Position numbers and translations under genes: made by a program
NCBI GenBank assembly: GCA_024402695.1
Contig: JAKSTG010000022.1
Location: 1-49,534, forward strand
Direction of reading: 5' to 3'
Origin: Treponema sp.
GTDB lineage: Bacteria > Spirochaetota > Spirochaetia > Treponematales > Treponemataceae
Length of the DNA stretch: 49,534 nucleotides
The notes under the pieces: model-generated
Told to the model about the DNA's origin: nothing
Seen by the model: the letters and a program-made list of their open reading frames with translations, nothing else
The model's database searches: none
Shown: one piece after another, positions 15,474 to 23,741 of the stretch
Numbering within the stretch: the first letter of the stretch is position 1
How the letters are laid out: each line of letters opens with the position of its first letter

Positions 15474-17305
15474 CAGTCATCCTTTCTTGAAAGGAAAAGC
15501 AGGGAAGTACCAAAAATCAGAACTGTATAAATTCCAAGTCCTGCAAAAATGGCCGTTGTTGGTTTACAAATGGAAAGAAGACCATAGTTACCAAGTTTGA
15601 AAACGAAAGAAGCAAGCTGGAACATGAAATGGCATAATACTGAGAAAACCGGGAAAATAAACAGCCAGGTTGTCTTGAAGTACTGGTCGGCTCCCAGACG
15701 GTTGTTCCATGAGATGATTGCAAGAATTATAAAAAGCAGAAGAATGAAAAGCGGGAACAGAAGTCTGTTCAACAGAACTGTTCCGTAAACTTCTCTTGAA
15801 TATCCGAATTTTTCAGCTTCTGAAATAATCCGCCAGAGTGAAGAAATGGAAATTGATTCTGGGTTTAAGGCTGCATCTTCAATCATCTGAAAGTCTTTGT
15901 ATTCAATTGGAAGCATAGTAAAATCAGCTCCCGTAGTTTCGTTAGAAAAAGAGTAGGTATAAATAGGGCGAACAAGTGTACCGTCATTTACACGGTCAAT
16001 GCTTTTCAAAAGGATGTAAGGAACATATTCAACATTATGAGGAATGCCCATGGTTTCTTTTGTGATCGGGTTTACATCTTTTACAGATACAGCCAGAACT
16101 TTTGCATAAGGAACATGCATTGAGCTGTGGAAATCTCCGTCTGGATCGATTGTGTTGATTGTGAAATCACGCAGATACTGGACCAGTCCGCCGGTTGTTT
16201 TTATCTGCGTCATGCCCTTGAAATAAATAATGTCCTGCCAACCGTCATCATATTTTAAAGAGAAATAAATGTCGTTGGCCGATTCAAAGCTTTTAAGGTT
16301 CCATGTTTCATCCATGAAGAAAGAGCGTTCATTCACTTTGTCTTCTGCGATTTTTTCGTAGAAGTTCAGGTCGGAATCATTTTTAAGTTCAGGATGTTCA
16401 ATCTGGATTGTTTTCAGAATGTAATAGGCTTTCAGGTAGTCTTCTTCAATAAGAGCTTTATAACCTGAATATTTGTTCATAAACAGTTCCTGATCCTGAG
16501 ATCGGGCAAGTTCATGAAGTTCAGAAAGCTTGTTCCATGAAGCGGCAGAAATCTCCTTCAGACGGGAAATGTTTGCATCTTTTCCCGAAGAAATTTTAAG
16601 TGCGTTTTCGGCATAGTAGTGGGCCATGAAGTATTCTTCATTTTCCCAGCAGGAAAGGGCCTTAAGATAAAGTCCATAAACCTGTTTCATGTTGTCTGTA
16701 TCAATGTCTCCGGAAGTATCTGCAAAAAGATCGTCCAGGTTTGTTTCATAAAGGATTTTTGCGCTTCTTGATTCCTGAAGGTTCAGCTGGATGTCTGCCT
16801 GATTTTTGATTTCGGCAGCTTCCTTGTTTGATTTGTCCAGAACCAGTGCTTCCTTTGCGTAGGCAGCGGCCGAAGCCGGTTTGTTCTGAGCCAGGAAATC
16901 ACGGCCTGCGTTTACATATTCCTTTACCAGTTTTGGTTGATTTTTCAGAAGCTGATTGTGGCGTTTGGCTGTAAGGGAAATCACTTCCGATGAAAGGCTC
17001 AGGAGGAAAGTACATACAAGGGAAATGATGATTACAGTCTTGTAGCGGTTGAACATTGCCTTTGAAAAACGGTCAAGGCTGCCTTCCGAGTGGCGGCCGA
17101 ACTGAATTGAACAGCTCAGTCCGAATCCAGCAAGAATCATAGCTGGCAGGATTTTTGTGAACAGAATAAGCCCGCTGCAGAATTTATAGCTGCCTGTGGC
17201 GGCAGACAGAAGCTCAACATCAGGTTTCTGGCAGAAACCGATTAAAAGGCAGGTCAGAAAGCCCAGCCCCAGAAATGAAAACAGAATGATAAGTATTTTT
17301 TTCAT
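15473..17305 (-). CDS. Large membrane protein with TPR-like region, function unknown
   Basis: The 610-residue protein has three N-terminal hydrophobic segments (about 1-20, 45-65, 90-110) and four more at the C-terminus (about 505-600). Between them lies a long soluble part with helical repeats rich in AAAYAKEALVLD and AHYYAENALKI, typical of tetratricopeptide repeats (about 130-330), then a beta-rich part. I do not recognise a named family; the topology is reminiscent of treponemal TPR membrane proteins. It starts 2 bp after the upstream membrane gene and overlaps the J-domain gene, which suggests a three-protein membrane complex. Confidence 0.7.
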   Translation of the reverse strand: MKKILIILFSFLGLGFLTCLLIGFCQKPDVELLSAATGSYKFCSGLILFTKILPAMILAGFGLSCSIQFGRHSEGSLDRFSKAMFNRYKTVIIISLVCTFLLSLSSEVISLTAKRHNQLLKNQPKLVKEYVNAGRDFLAQNKPASAAAYAKEALVLDKSNKEAAEIKNQADIQLNLQESRSAKILYETNLDDLFADTSGDIDTDNMKQVYGLYLKALSCWENEEYFMAHYYAENALKISSGKDANISRLKEISAASWNKLSELHELARSQDQELFMNKYSGYKALIEEDYLKAYYILKTIQIEHPELKNDSDLNFYEKIAEDKVNERSFFMDETWNLKSFESANDIYFSLKYDDGWQDIIYFKGMTQIKTTGGLVQYLRDFTINTIDPDGDFHSSMHVPYAKVLAVSVKDVNPITKETMGIPHNVEYVPYILLKSIDRVNDGTLVRPIYTYSFSNETTGADFTMLPIEYKDFQMIEDAALNPESISISSLWRIISEAEKFGYSREVYGTVLLNRLLFPLFILLLFIILAIISWNNRLGADQYFKTTWLFIFPVFSVLCHFMFQLASFVFKLGNYGLLSICKPTTAIFAGLGIYTVLIFGTSLLFLSRKDD

Positions 17306-17307
17306 AA

Positions 17308-18255
17308 CTAGCGGCCTCTCTTCTTTTTAATGATTACTGAAACGATTCCGACTGTTGTAAGAATCAGGGTCAGAATCAGATTTATGAAAACCATAAAAGG
17401 TGAACTTGTCCATTGCTTAAAATAGTTGAAAAGTCCAGCATGCATAAAGTTCAGGTTTCTGAAGTAGGTCATGTCCGGAGTCCAGAAGAATCCGTTCCAG
17501 AAAAGAACTGCTCCATAGAGTATTCCGCACATTGAATAGTTGGCGATTCTCCAGGCGGTAATGCCCGAAAGTGCGTATATTGAGGTAAGGACCAGAGCCA
17601 GGGAAAGGAATCCCAGCCAGTAGGTCCAGCCTCGCATAAGGTCTCGTTTTGCAACTGCAAGCAAAGTGCCCAGGAAAGAATAGGCCGAAGATTTTGCGTT
17701 GAAGGAATCCTTGATCAGGATGTCTTTATAAGGAAGGGCGGCGGCAGAAAGCTGGCCGAAGGCTGTCCAGTTGTCTGTAATCACTTCGGTTGTCCCTTCT
17801 TCGGAAGTGTCGATTTTTACTGCGCTGGAATTGTTTTTGTTCAGGAAGTAATAAACGTCCCCGTCCACATCACGGAAATATCCTTCCGACAGAGGACCGG
17901 CGTTCTGAATCAGGGCAGTACGGTGGTTATCCAGATACTGTCCTTCAAAGTGATTTGTAACAGGAAAGAGAATGCACCAGGAAATGAACTGCACCAGAAT
18001 GAAAGCAATAAGCTGCAGGAAGTTTCCCGGGTGTCGGATTCTGTATGCAATCATCAAAAATCCGGTAATGAAAGGAAGTGTCTGTGCAACTATAAAGAAA
18101 GAAACAATAAGGGTTTCCCGGCTAAATACGGGAGCAGACATTCCTGAAATCAGTCTGAGGGAATGAAGATATAGACTGTAAAAAAATGTTCCAATAATCA
18201 TTCCTGCTATCAGCCAGCCGAAATATGCCAGGAATAATTTCAAAGCTTTTTTCAT
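17308..18255 (-). CDS. Polytopic membrane protein, function unknown
   Basis: The 315-residue protein has about six membrane helices: two or three at the N-terminus, a soluble loop of about 90 residues (115-205) with DVDGDVYYFLNKNN, then three more. A basic IIKKKRGR end suggests a cytoplasmic C-terminus. GAGG precedes the ATG by 7 nt. It is the first gene of the operon with the TPR-like and J-domain proteins, and it borders the DnaA-box region. The shared YYFLN/DIYFSL-type soluble loops suggest it is a distant partner or paralogue of the next gene, but this is weak. Confidence 0.65.
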   Translation of the reverse strand: MKKALKLFLAYFGWLIAGMIIGTFFYSLYLHSLRLISGMSAPVFSRETLIVSFFIVAQTLPFITGFLMIAYRIRHPGNFLQLIAFILVQFISWCILFPVTNHFEGQYLDNHRTALIQNAGPLSEGYFRDVDGDVYYFLNKNNSSAVKIDTSEEGTTEVITDNWTAFGQLSAAALPYKDILIKDSFNAKSSAYSFLGTLLAVAKRDLMRGWTYWLGFLSLALVLTSIYALSGITAWRIANYSMCGILYGAVLFWNGFFWTPDMTYFRNLNFMHAGLFNYFKQWTSSPFMVFINLILTLILTTVGIVSVIIKKKRGR

Positions 18256-18459
18256 GAGGGACCTCTGTGTTCATTATCGGCATAAAAATTTGGAAGTGAA
18301 GGGGTTTTTCTGCTTTCCACCGATTCTCACAAGTTATCCACAAGGTAATCACATTTATCCACAAAATCTCGCAGAAAGGTGGAAAACTAACTATACAGAA
18401 TTAACGGTATAAAAATTCATACAAGTTATTGTAACTTTCGATAATATAATAAGTTAGTC

Positions 18460-18490
18460 CGTGAAACAGAAAAAACGACTATGTTTCACG
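18460..18490. promoter_or_regulatory. Everted parS-like half-sites
   Basis: CGTGAAACA (18460-18468) and TGTTTCACG (18482-18490) are a perfect 9-bp inverted repeat with a 13-bp spacer. Each arm contains the exact 8-bp half of the bacterial parS consensus (TGTTTCAC joined to GTGAAACA), but in the opposite order. It lies between DnaA boxes 2 and 3. Confidence 0.45.
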
Positions 18491-18570
18491 AAAAGGTTTT
18501 CGGAGAAATTAACTTAAATTTAGGGGAAAAGAGGGAAAATTCTGGAAGTTATCCACAATGTAAGCACAAT

Positions 18571-18602
18571 AAAAAAAAAAACCGGAACTGTCGTTCCGGT
18601 TT
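18571..18602 (-). terminator. Terminator of the STAS gene
   Basis: On minus an 11-bp perfect stem AAAACCGGAAC/GTTCCGGTTTT (18577-18587 with 18592-18602) with a 4-nt loop is followed by T (A18571-A18580 on plus). It starts 23 bp after the STAS stop. Confidence 0.9.
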
Positions 18603-18624
18603 TCTTAATCAAGGTTTGTTTTGT

Positions 18625-19176
18625 TTAGCCCAGTGTTACGCGGGCTGAATTGTCAATTGCAAGAATTGATTTACATTCCGAGCAGCGGAATCGTCCGGCT
18701 CTTGTTGCGCGAAGTTTTTTACCACAAACAGGACATCCGAATACTTTAGGGAATACAGAGCTTTCAACAGGAGCTCCATTTTTGAAGAAGTTGATTGCTT
18801 CTTCTGTGTTTTCTTTGATGTTGAAGAACTGTGAGAATCCCAGAAGCTGGAATACTTCGTATACTTTAGGCTGGATTTCAAGAAGAACTACATCTCCTCC
18901 CTTTGGTTTTACCAGTTTAAGGAATACTGTGAAAGAACCGATCCCGGTTGATGAAACATAATTCAGTGCTGAACAATTGAAAATCAGGTTAATGAAACCG
19001 GCTTCTACGATCTTTGTAATTTTTTTCTGAAAGAAGTTTGAATTGTAAGTGTCGATGTAACCATTCAGATAAATGAAAACTCCCTTAGGGACGTTGTCAT
19101 TTCTTTCAAGAGAAATCTTCAGGCTATCATCTTTTTCGTCGTCGAAACCAGGTATCAAGCTGTTGCTATTAATCAT
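18625..19176 (-). CDS. STAS-domain protein with C-terminal zinc ribbon
   Basis: Residues about 15-130 form a STAS domain like anti-sigma factor antagonists. The phospho-acceptor loop reads YVSSTGIGSF (73-82), with Ser76 at the position of the phosphorylated Ser in SpoIIAA but without the preceding Asp. Residues 148-168 are a zinc ribbon with CPVC (148/151) and CSEC (165/168). The fusion suggests partner switching combined with a second binding surface. It has its own consensus promoter and terminator, so it is a single gene. The matching kinase or phosphatase is not in the window. Confidence 0.82.
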   Translation of the reverse strand: MINSNSLIPGFDDEKDDSLKISLERNDNVPKGVFIYLNGYIDTYNSNFFQKKITKIVEAGFINLIFNCSALNYVSSTGIGSFTVFLKLVKPKGGDVVLLEIQPKVYEVFQLLGFSQFFNIKENTEEAINFFKNGAPVESSVFPKVFGCPVCGKKLRATRAGRFRCSECKSILAIDNSARVTLG

Positions 19177-19208
19177 GAATTTTACACCCTTTAATACAAT
19201 TACTATAC

Positions 19209-19238
19209 ATTATAGGTTATATATCTCTATTATGTCAA
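19209..19238 (-). promoter_or_regulatory. Consensus sigma-70 promoter of the STAS gene
   Basis: On the minus strand TTGACA (19233-19238) is 18 bp from TATAAT (19209-19214), both perfect hexamers, about 32 nt before the STAS start. This is the best promoter in the window. Confidence 0.85.
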
Positions 19239-19261
19239 ACAAAAACGTTTTTTGACGGGCG

Positions 19262-20236
19262 TTAGAGCTTTTCTCTTTTTTTCTTCAATATATAGAGAGT
19301 TATTCCGATTGCCAGAGAACAGAACATCATCAGAAAGCACAGAACCTGGCCTGTAGAGAAGTTCAGCAGGGAAGTATTCATGTAAATTGGGGCCGATGTG
19401 TCTTTTGCAATGCGGTAACCGATGTCTGCATCAGGTTCGCGGAAATATTCAATTACGAAGCGAACAAGTCCGTAGCCAAAGGTATACATACAGGCAATCT
19501 GGCCGTCAAATTTCTTGTGTTTGCGGGAAACCCACAGAATTGACCAGAGAACAATGCCTTCAAAGAAAGCTTCGTAAAGGGGACTCGGGTGGCGTGGAAG
19601 GTTCACCATGTTGCGTCCTGCAATTTCCATGCCGATTTTTGAACAGATTTCCTGTACCCATGGAAGGCTTGCCGAGAACTTTTCAGCATCCGGGAAAACC
19701 ATTCCCCATGGCATTGTGGTGATTCTTCCGTAAAGTTCCCCGTTCAGGAAGTTTCCAAGACGTCCGAAAGTGTATCCCAGCGGAATTGCGCAGCACATGG
19801 CGTCGATCCATTTGCCGGCAGGCTGTTTGTGCTTAATGCACCAGAAAATCATTCCCAAAAGACCTCCGATGAAGCCTCCGTGGTAGGACATGCCTGCAAG
19901 GCCTGTAAAATGCATTCTTTCGTCAAATGGCCAGAAAATGAGCCATGGTTTACGCCAGTAAATACCAGTTGTGTCGTAAACAAGGGTTGAAAATATGCGT
20001 GCGCCGATGAGCAGGAACACGATTCCGGTGGAAATAAAGCTGAAAAGGTCATCTTCGGTGATTTTATAGCTTTCTGAGTCCAGCATGCCTTCTTTTGATA
20101 CCTTGTTCAGGATGAACCAGGCAGTTCCGAAGGCACAAATATACATAAGCCCGTACCAGCGCAGAATGCTTAAGAACGGGGTTGAAGGGAAAATCTGAGG
20201 GTGAATCCAAGAAGGATAATTCAGGTAAAGGAACAT
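19262..20236 (-). CDS. lgt: Prolipoprotein diacylglyceryl transferase
   Basis: Lgt transfers diacylglycerol from phosphatidylglycerol to the lipobox Cys of prolipoproteins in the inner membrane. The 324 residues have about seven membrane helices. Conserved motifs seen are GLAGMSYHGGFIGG (about 112-125), GRLGNFLNGELYGR (about 158-171), RHPSPLYEA and FREPD. It follows the MinD-like gene with a one-base overlap (20236), so the two share a transcript. The many lipoproteins expected in a spirochaete, including two in this window, are its substrates. Confidence 0.95.
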   Translation of the reverse strand: MFLYLNYPSWIHPQIFPSTPFLSILRWYGLMYICAFGTAWFILNKVSKEGMLDSESYKITEDDLFSFISTGIVFLLIGARIFSTLVYDTTGIYWRKPWLIFWPFDERMHFTGLAGMSYHGGFIGGLLGMIFWCIKHKQPAGKWIDAMCCAIPLGYTFGRLGNFLNGELYGRITTMPWGMVFPDAEKFSASLPWVQEICSKIGMEIAGRNMVNLPRHPSPLYEAFFEGIVLWSILWVSRKHKKFDGQIACMYTFGYGLVRFVIEYFREPDADIGYRIAKDTSAPIYMNTSLLNFSTGQVLCFLMMFCSLAIGITLYILKKKREKL

Positions 20237-21381
20237 TATAACTGGAATCCTTGGCTTGCGGCCTTAATGAGTTTTGCTTTAAGCAGGTTGTTTTCCTTTT
20301 TAAGCTGTGTAAGTTCGTAGTTTTGGGTTTTGATCATTTCGGCCATGTCGCCCATTGAAAGGTTTCCGCCTGAAACAAGGTCATCAATTCCCGAAAGTTT
20401 GTAAGAGAAGTCTGCGTCTGCTTCTTCTTCTGCAGCCTGGAAATTGTCGTTGAAACTGTCCGGGATAAAGCCTGTGTCGAACTTGTTTGGAGGGGTTTGA
20501 AGGACTTTGTCTCCGATTCTGTAGATTGCCTGTCCCAGAACAGACTGCGGCTTGTAAACTACTATTGGAAGCTGTGAAGAAAGGGCTTTGTCCTGAAGCA
20601 TGTCGCGGAACATAACGCCCAGATATTCAATATCCAGCCCCAGATACTGGTTGCAGGAAGTCTTGATGCGGGAGATTTTGTCTGCATCTTTTGGATCTTC
20701 AATCATGTTCATTACCAGTCTTGGTCTGAACTGGTTCATGCGGTTGATGAAAACCTGAGCATTCTGAGGGTCAACCTGGCACAGCTGCTGAACCAGCTGA
20801 GGAATGTAGAGTTTCTGCATTGTTGATGAGTCTTTTTTCAGTTCGTCCAGGTACTGGCGTCCCGGAGTTCCGCGTTTGAAAGTAGTATATAGAAGACGGA
20901 ATACTGCATTTTTAAGGAAAAGGTATCCGTTGAGGGTTGCTGTTACGGCTGGTGCGGTTACAACAATTCCCATTGGAGAAAGGAGGAACATATCCAGAAT
21001 GAACTGGTGAGTACCTGCTCCAAGGTCAAGGATTACGTAATCTGCATCAATGTTGTTTAGATTGCGGATAAGCTTTACTTTCTGAGCATGTTTAAGTGAG
21101 GTTAAATCAGGAATCTGGTTGTCGCCTGCAATGAAGCTGACATTTTTGTAGTCAGTAGGACATACAATATCCTTGAAATCTGATTTTTCTGTAAACCAGG
21201 AACCAAGGCTGCCGGCGCCCGGATGATGTCCGATTACCAGATGAAGGTTAGATGCGCCTAGGTCCAGATCGACCAGGACAACTTTTTTTCCAGACTGACC
21301 CAATGCAATGGCCAGGTTTGCCGAAAGAAGGGATTTACCAACTCCCCCTTTGCCGGAAGCGATAGGAATAATTTGACTCAT
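20236..21381 (-). CDS. MinD/FlhG-like P-loop ATPase
   Basis: A deviant Walker A SGKGGVGKS (9-17) followed by VLVDLDLGASN (about 35-45) and VILDLGAGTHQF places this 381-residue protein in the MinD/ParA superfamily, nearest to FlhG/YlxH by the DLDLGASN motif. The C-terminal 60 residues are acidic and end in a coiled coil (MIKTQNYELTQLKKENNLL). No flhF, minC or parB is adjacent, so its cargo is unclear: flagellar number, division or chromosome positioning are possible. AAAAGG lies directly before the ATG, and an extended -10 TGCTAAACT sits 7 nt upstream. Confidence 0.82.
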   Translation of the reverse strand: MSQIIPIASGKGGVGKSLLSANLAIALGQSGKKVVLVDLDLGASNLHLVIGHHPGAGSLGSWFTEKSDFKDIVCPTDYKNVSFIAGDNQIPDLTSLKHAQKVKLIRNLNNIDADYVILDLGAGTHQFILDMFLLSPMGIVVTAPAVTATLNGYLFLKNAVFRLLYTTFKRGTPGRQYLDELKKDSSTMQKLYIPQLVQQLCQVDPQNAQVFINRMNQFRPRLVMNMIEDPKDADKISRIKTSCNQYLGLDIEYLGVMFRDMLQDKALSSQLPIVVYKPQSVLGQAIYRIGDKVLQTPPNKFDTGFIPDSFNDNFQAAEEEADADFSYKLSGIDDLVSGGNLSMGDMAEMIKTQNYELTQLKKENNLLKAKLIKAASQGFQL

Positions 21382-21388
21382 ACCTTTT

Positions 21389-21436
21389 AGTTTAGCACAG
21401 AATGAAGATTTTGTTGTAACTTTTGTGTGCTAAACT
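21389..21436. promoter_or_regulatory. Mirror-image promoter region between minD-like gene and S41 protease
   Basis: AGTTTAGCACA (21389-21399) and TGTGCTAAACT (21426-21436) are a perfect 11-bp inverted repeat. Each arm contains an extended -10, TGCTAAACT, pointing outward to one of the divergent genes. A protein binding one arm would affect both genes. Confidence 0.5.
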
Positions 21437-21450
21437 TTTATCAATTTATA

Positions 21451-21459
21451 TGGTAAAAT
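21451..21459 (+). promoter_or_regulatory. Extended -10 of the S41 protease gene
   Basis: TGGTAAAAT (TG 21451-21452, -10 21454-21459) lies 8 nt before ATG 21468. No Shine-Dalgarno lies in between, so the mRNA may be leaderless. Confidence 0.5.
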
Positions 21460-21467
21460 ATAACATT

Positions 21468-22922
21468 ATGATGAAATCTCTCCGTTCGACACTTGCCTCA
21501 GTGCTTGTTCTTTTCTGTGCCACACAGTGTTTTGCACAGTCTCCGGTTCATAACAAAGACAATAAAATTTCAGCATATCAGTACATGAAAAAACTTAACT
21601 CTGTTTTTGATTATGTAGAACAGAATTATGTTGATGAACTTGATCCAAAAATCCTTTATGAAGGTGCAATCAAAGGCATGCTGGATGCCATCGGCGATCC
21701 TTACACTCTTTATCTGGATCCAGATTACATGCGCGACCTGAACGATACAACTGAAGGTTCTTTCGGCGGAGTCGGGCTTTCCATTTCAAAGGCAATTGAA
21801 TCAACTCCTGAGAAACCTGCCTACGTAGAAGTAGCTTCCCCAATTGAAGACACTCCTGGTGCAAGGGCAGGAATCCTTGCCGGCGACCTTATTACAGCCA
21901 TCGACGGAATGCCTACTCCAGACATGACAATGAATGATGTTCTTGCAAAGCTGCGCGGAAAAATCGGGGAACCGGTTACTGTTTCTGTGCGCCGCGGAAC
22001 AAACATGAATTTTGACGTTACTCTTATCCGTGCCCTTATTGAAGTTCCAACTGTAAAATACGGAATGATCGGAGACACAGGTTATGTTCGCCTGATTCAG
22101 TTCACACCTGAAACTCCTCACCGTGTGCAGGAAGCTTTGGACAGTTTTGAACAGAATCATTACAAAAATCTGATCATTGACCTTCGCGATAATCCTGGCG
22201 GACTTATTACCAGCGTTGTAGAAATCGCAGATAAGTTCATTGATAACGGTCCTATTGTTTCAACAAAGAGCCGTCTTCTTTTTGAAAATCATGTTTACAA
22301 TGCTTCAAAGGCAAAAACTCTTTCATCAACAAAAAACAAGCCGATCGTTGTTCTGATCAACCGCGGTTCTGCTTCTGCATCGGAAATCCTTTCCGGGGCT
22401 CTTAAAGACAATCACCTGGCTCTTCTGGTTGGTGACCGCACTTACGGAAAAGGATCAGTTCAGCAGGTTATTCCATTGAGTGAAGTTGACGGAATGAAAA
22501 TCACAATGGCACGTTACTACACTCCAAGCGATACAAACATCGACAAGATTGGTATTCCGCCTGATGTAGAAATCAAATTCCCGGACCTTACAGAAGAAGC
22601 AGAAAAAGCTTACGTAGAAATGGTTAAGGATAATGTAATTGAAAATTACCTGGCAGAAAAAGGAAAACTTTCAGAAAAAGAAATTGCGGCATACGCTGCA
22701 ACTCTTGCAAAGAAATATCCTCTGGAAGAAAGACTGCTCCGCCGCCTTATCCGCATTCAGGTAAACAAGACAGAACCTTCTGCTCTTTATGATCTGGATT
22801 ACGACATTCAGCTGCTTCGCGCTCTGGAACTTCTTGAAAGAAAAGATTTCAATTCTATGGTCCAGAATGCAAAGACACTGAAAGAACTTCAGAGCGAAGT
22901 TCAGCTTGAGGAAGAAAAATAA
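21468..22922 (+). CDS. Carboxy-terminal processing protease (S41)
   Basis: This exported tail-specific protease is 484 residues from ATG 21468 (the next ATG, 21471, is equally possible). A signal peptide ends at about CFA-Q (23/24). A PDZ domain spans about 80-175 with GGVGLSIS and PGARAGILAGDLI. The catalytic domain has NRGSASASEIL with Ser303 and GDRTYGKGSVQ with Lys328, 25 residues apart as in CtpA/CtpB/Prc. It acts in the periplasm, probably on outer-membrane or cell-wall proteins. rsmE begins 3 bp after the stop, forming an operon with the WecG-like gene. Confidence 0.93.
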   Translation: MMKSLRSTLASVLVLFCATQCFAQSPVHNKDNKISAYQYMKKLNSVFDYVEQNYVDELDPKILYEGAIKGMLDAIGDPYTLYLDPDYMRDLNDTTEGSFGGVGLSISKAIESTPEKPAYVEVASPIEDTPGARAGILAGDLITAIDGMPTPDMTMNDVLAKLRGKIGEPVTVSVRRGTNMNFDVTLIRALIEVPTVKYGMIGDTGYVRLIQFTPETPHRVQEALDSFEQNHYKNLIIDLRDNPGGLITSVVEIADKFIDNGPIVSTKSRLLFENHVYNASKAKTLSSTKNKPIVVLINRGSASASEILSGALKDNHLALLVGDRTYGKGSVQQVIPLSEVDGMKITMARYYTPSDTNIDKIGIPPDVEIKFPDLTEEAEKAYVEMVKDNVIENYLAEKGKLSEKEIAAYAATLAKKYPLEERLLRRLIRIQVNKTEPSALYDLDYDIQLLRALELLERKDFNSMVQNAKTLKELQSEVQLEEEK

Positions 22923-22925
22923 TTA

Positions 22926-23735
22926 ATGCGCCAGTTCATAAGTGAATCTTTACCTGATCAGAAAGGATACCTTTATATAACAGGAAAGGATTTCCGATAT
23001 TTCAGACAGGTACTCCGCATAAAGCCTGGCGACATGGTAAGTGTTCGGCTTCCAGACGGAGTTCTGCAGAATATGACTGCCTGTCAGGTTGATGACAAGG
23101 CGAAGAAACTGGTGCTTCAGGTTTGTGCCTCTACGGGAAACGAAGCCGAAGACAAAGTTCTTACCCGTGGGGTTCAGGCAACAGAATTGAACGAAGGAAG
23201 AAAAACCGAGTACTGGCTTTTTCAGTTTCTTCCGAAAATACAGAAGCTGGAACAGATTGTGAAACAGGCTGTTGAAGCCGGCGTTTCTGTCATTGTTCCG
23301 GTCATTGGTGAATATACAGAAAAGAGTTCCGTAATGGCTCTGGACAATCCAGCCAAACTGGAACGTCTGAATAAAATTATCAGAGAGGCCCGGCAGCAGA
23401 GTGGGTCTCCTGTTGATACAAAGCTTATGGCTCTGGTTAGTCTGGAAGAAGCCTGTTCTTTATGGAAGGAAAAGTGTTCCGAAGACTCTGCCGCTTTTGT
23501 TCTGTATGAACGTAATGAAAAGTCACGTTCCATGCATTCGGTTATTGGGGACCGTGAAATAAAACTGGCGGCTGTGGCTTGTGGTTCAGAAGGCGGCTTG
23601 AGCGTAAACGAGATTGAAAAACTTACACAGGATGATCTTTTTATTCCTGTTCATTTTGAAGGAAATATTCTGCGTTGCGAAACTGCCGCACTTTACGGCA
23701 TGGCTGCGCTGCAGGTAATCATAAACAAAGGGTAG
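22926..23735 (+). CDS. rsmE: 16S rRNA m3U1498 methyltransferase RsmE
   Basis: RsmE methylates N3 of U1498 in 16S rRNA with S-adenosylmethionine and has a SPOUT trefoil-knot fold. The N-terminal PUA-like part contains FRYFRQVLRIKPGD. The C-terminal knot shows REARQQSGS (about 153-161), CGSEGGLS (about 219-226) and EGNILRCETAALYG near the end. The family usually has GPEGG and RILRxETA, so Ser and Asn substitutions here are mild. It is the second gene after the S41 protease. Confidence 0.93.
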   Translation: MRQFISESLPDQKGYLYITGKDFRYFRQVLRIKPGDMVSVRLPDGVLQNMTACQVDDKAKKLVLQVCASTGNEAEDKVLTRGVQATELNEGRKTEYWLFQFLPKIQKLEQIVKQAVEAGVSVIVPVIGEYTEKSSVMALDNPAKLERLNKIIREARQQSGSPVDTKLMALVSLEEACSLWKEKCSEDSAAFVLYERNEKSRSMHSVIGDREIKLAAVACGSEGGLSVNEIEKLTQDDLFIPVHFEGNILRCETAALYGMAALQVIINKG

Positions 23736-23741
23736 GGGATT

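Larger units (their letters stand above)
18256..18624. other. Candidate replication origin (oriC-like region)
   Basis: This is the longest gap without a gene (369 bp). It carries three perfect TTATCCACA DnaA boxes on one strand, at 18334-18342, 18355-18363 and 18549-18557. The first and third lie in a 23-bp direct repeat (18331-18353 and 18546-18568) with only two mismatches. An AT-rich stretch at about 18385-18460 could unwind. TTTCCACC/GGTGGAAA arms (18314-18321 with 18378-18385) enclose the first two boxes. Genes on either side run mostly away from this area. No dnaA, dnaN or rpmH is nearby, so a DnaA-regulated or titration site is an alternative. Confidence 0.55.

Noticed and set aside
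20236..21381. Calling the MinD-like ATPase ParA as support for oriC
   Set aside because: The DLDLGASN motif and lack of parB favour a FlhG/MinD type, so it was not used as evidence for the origin.
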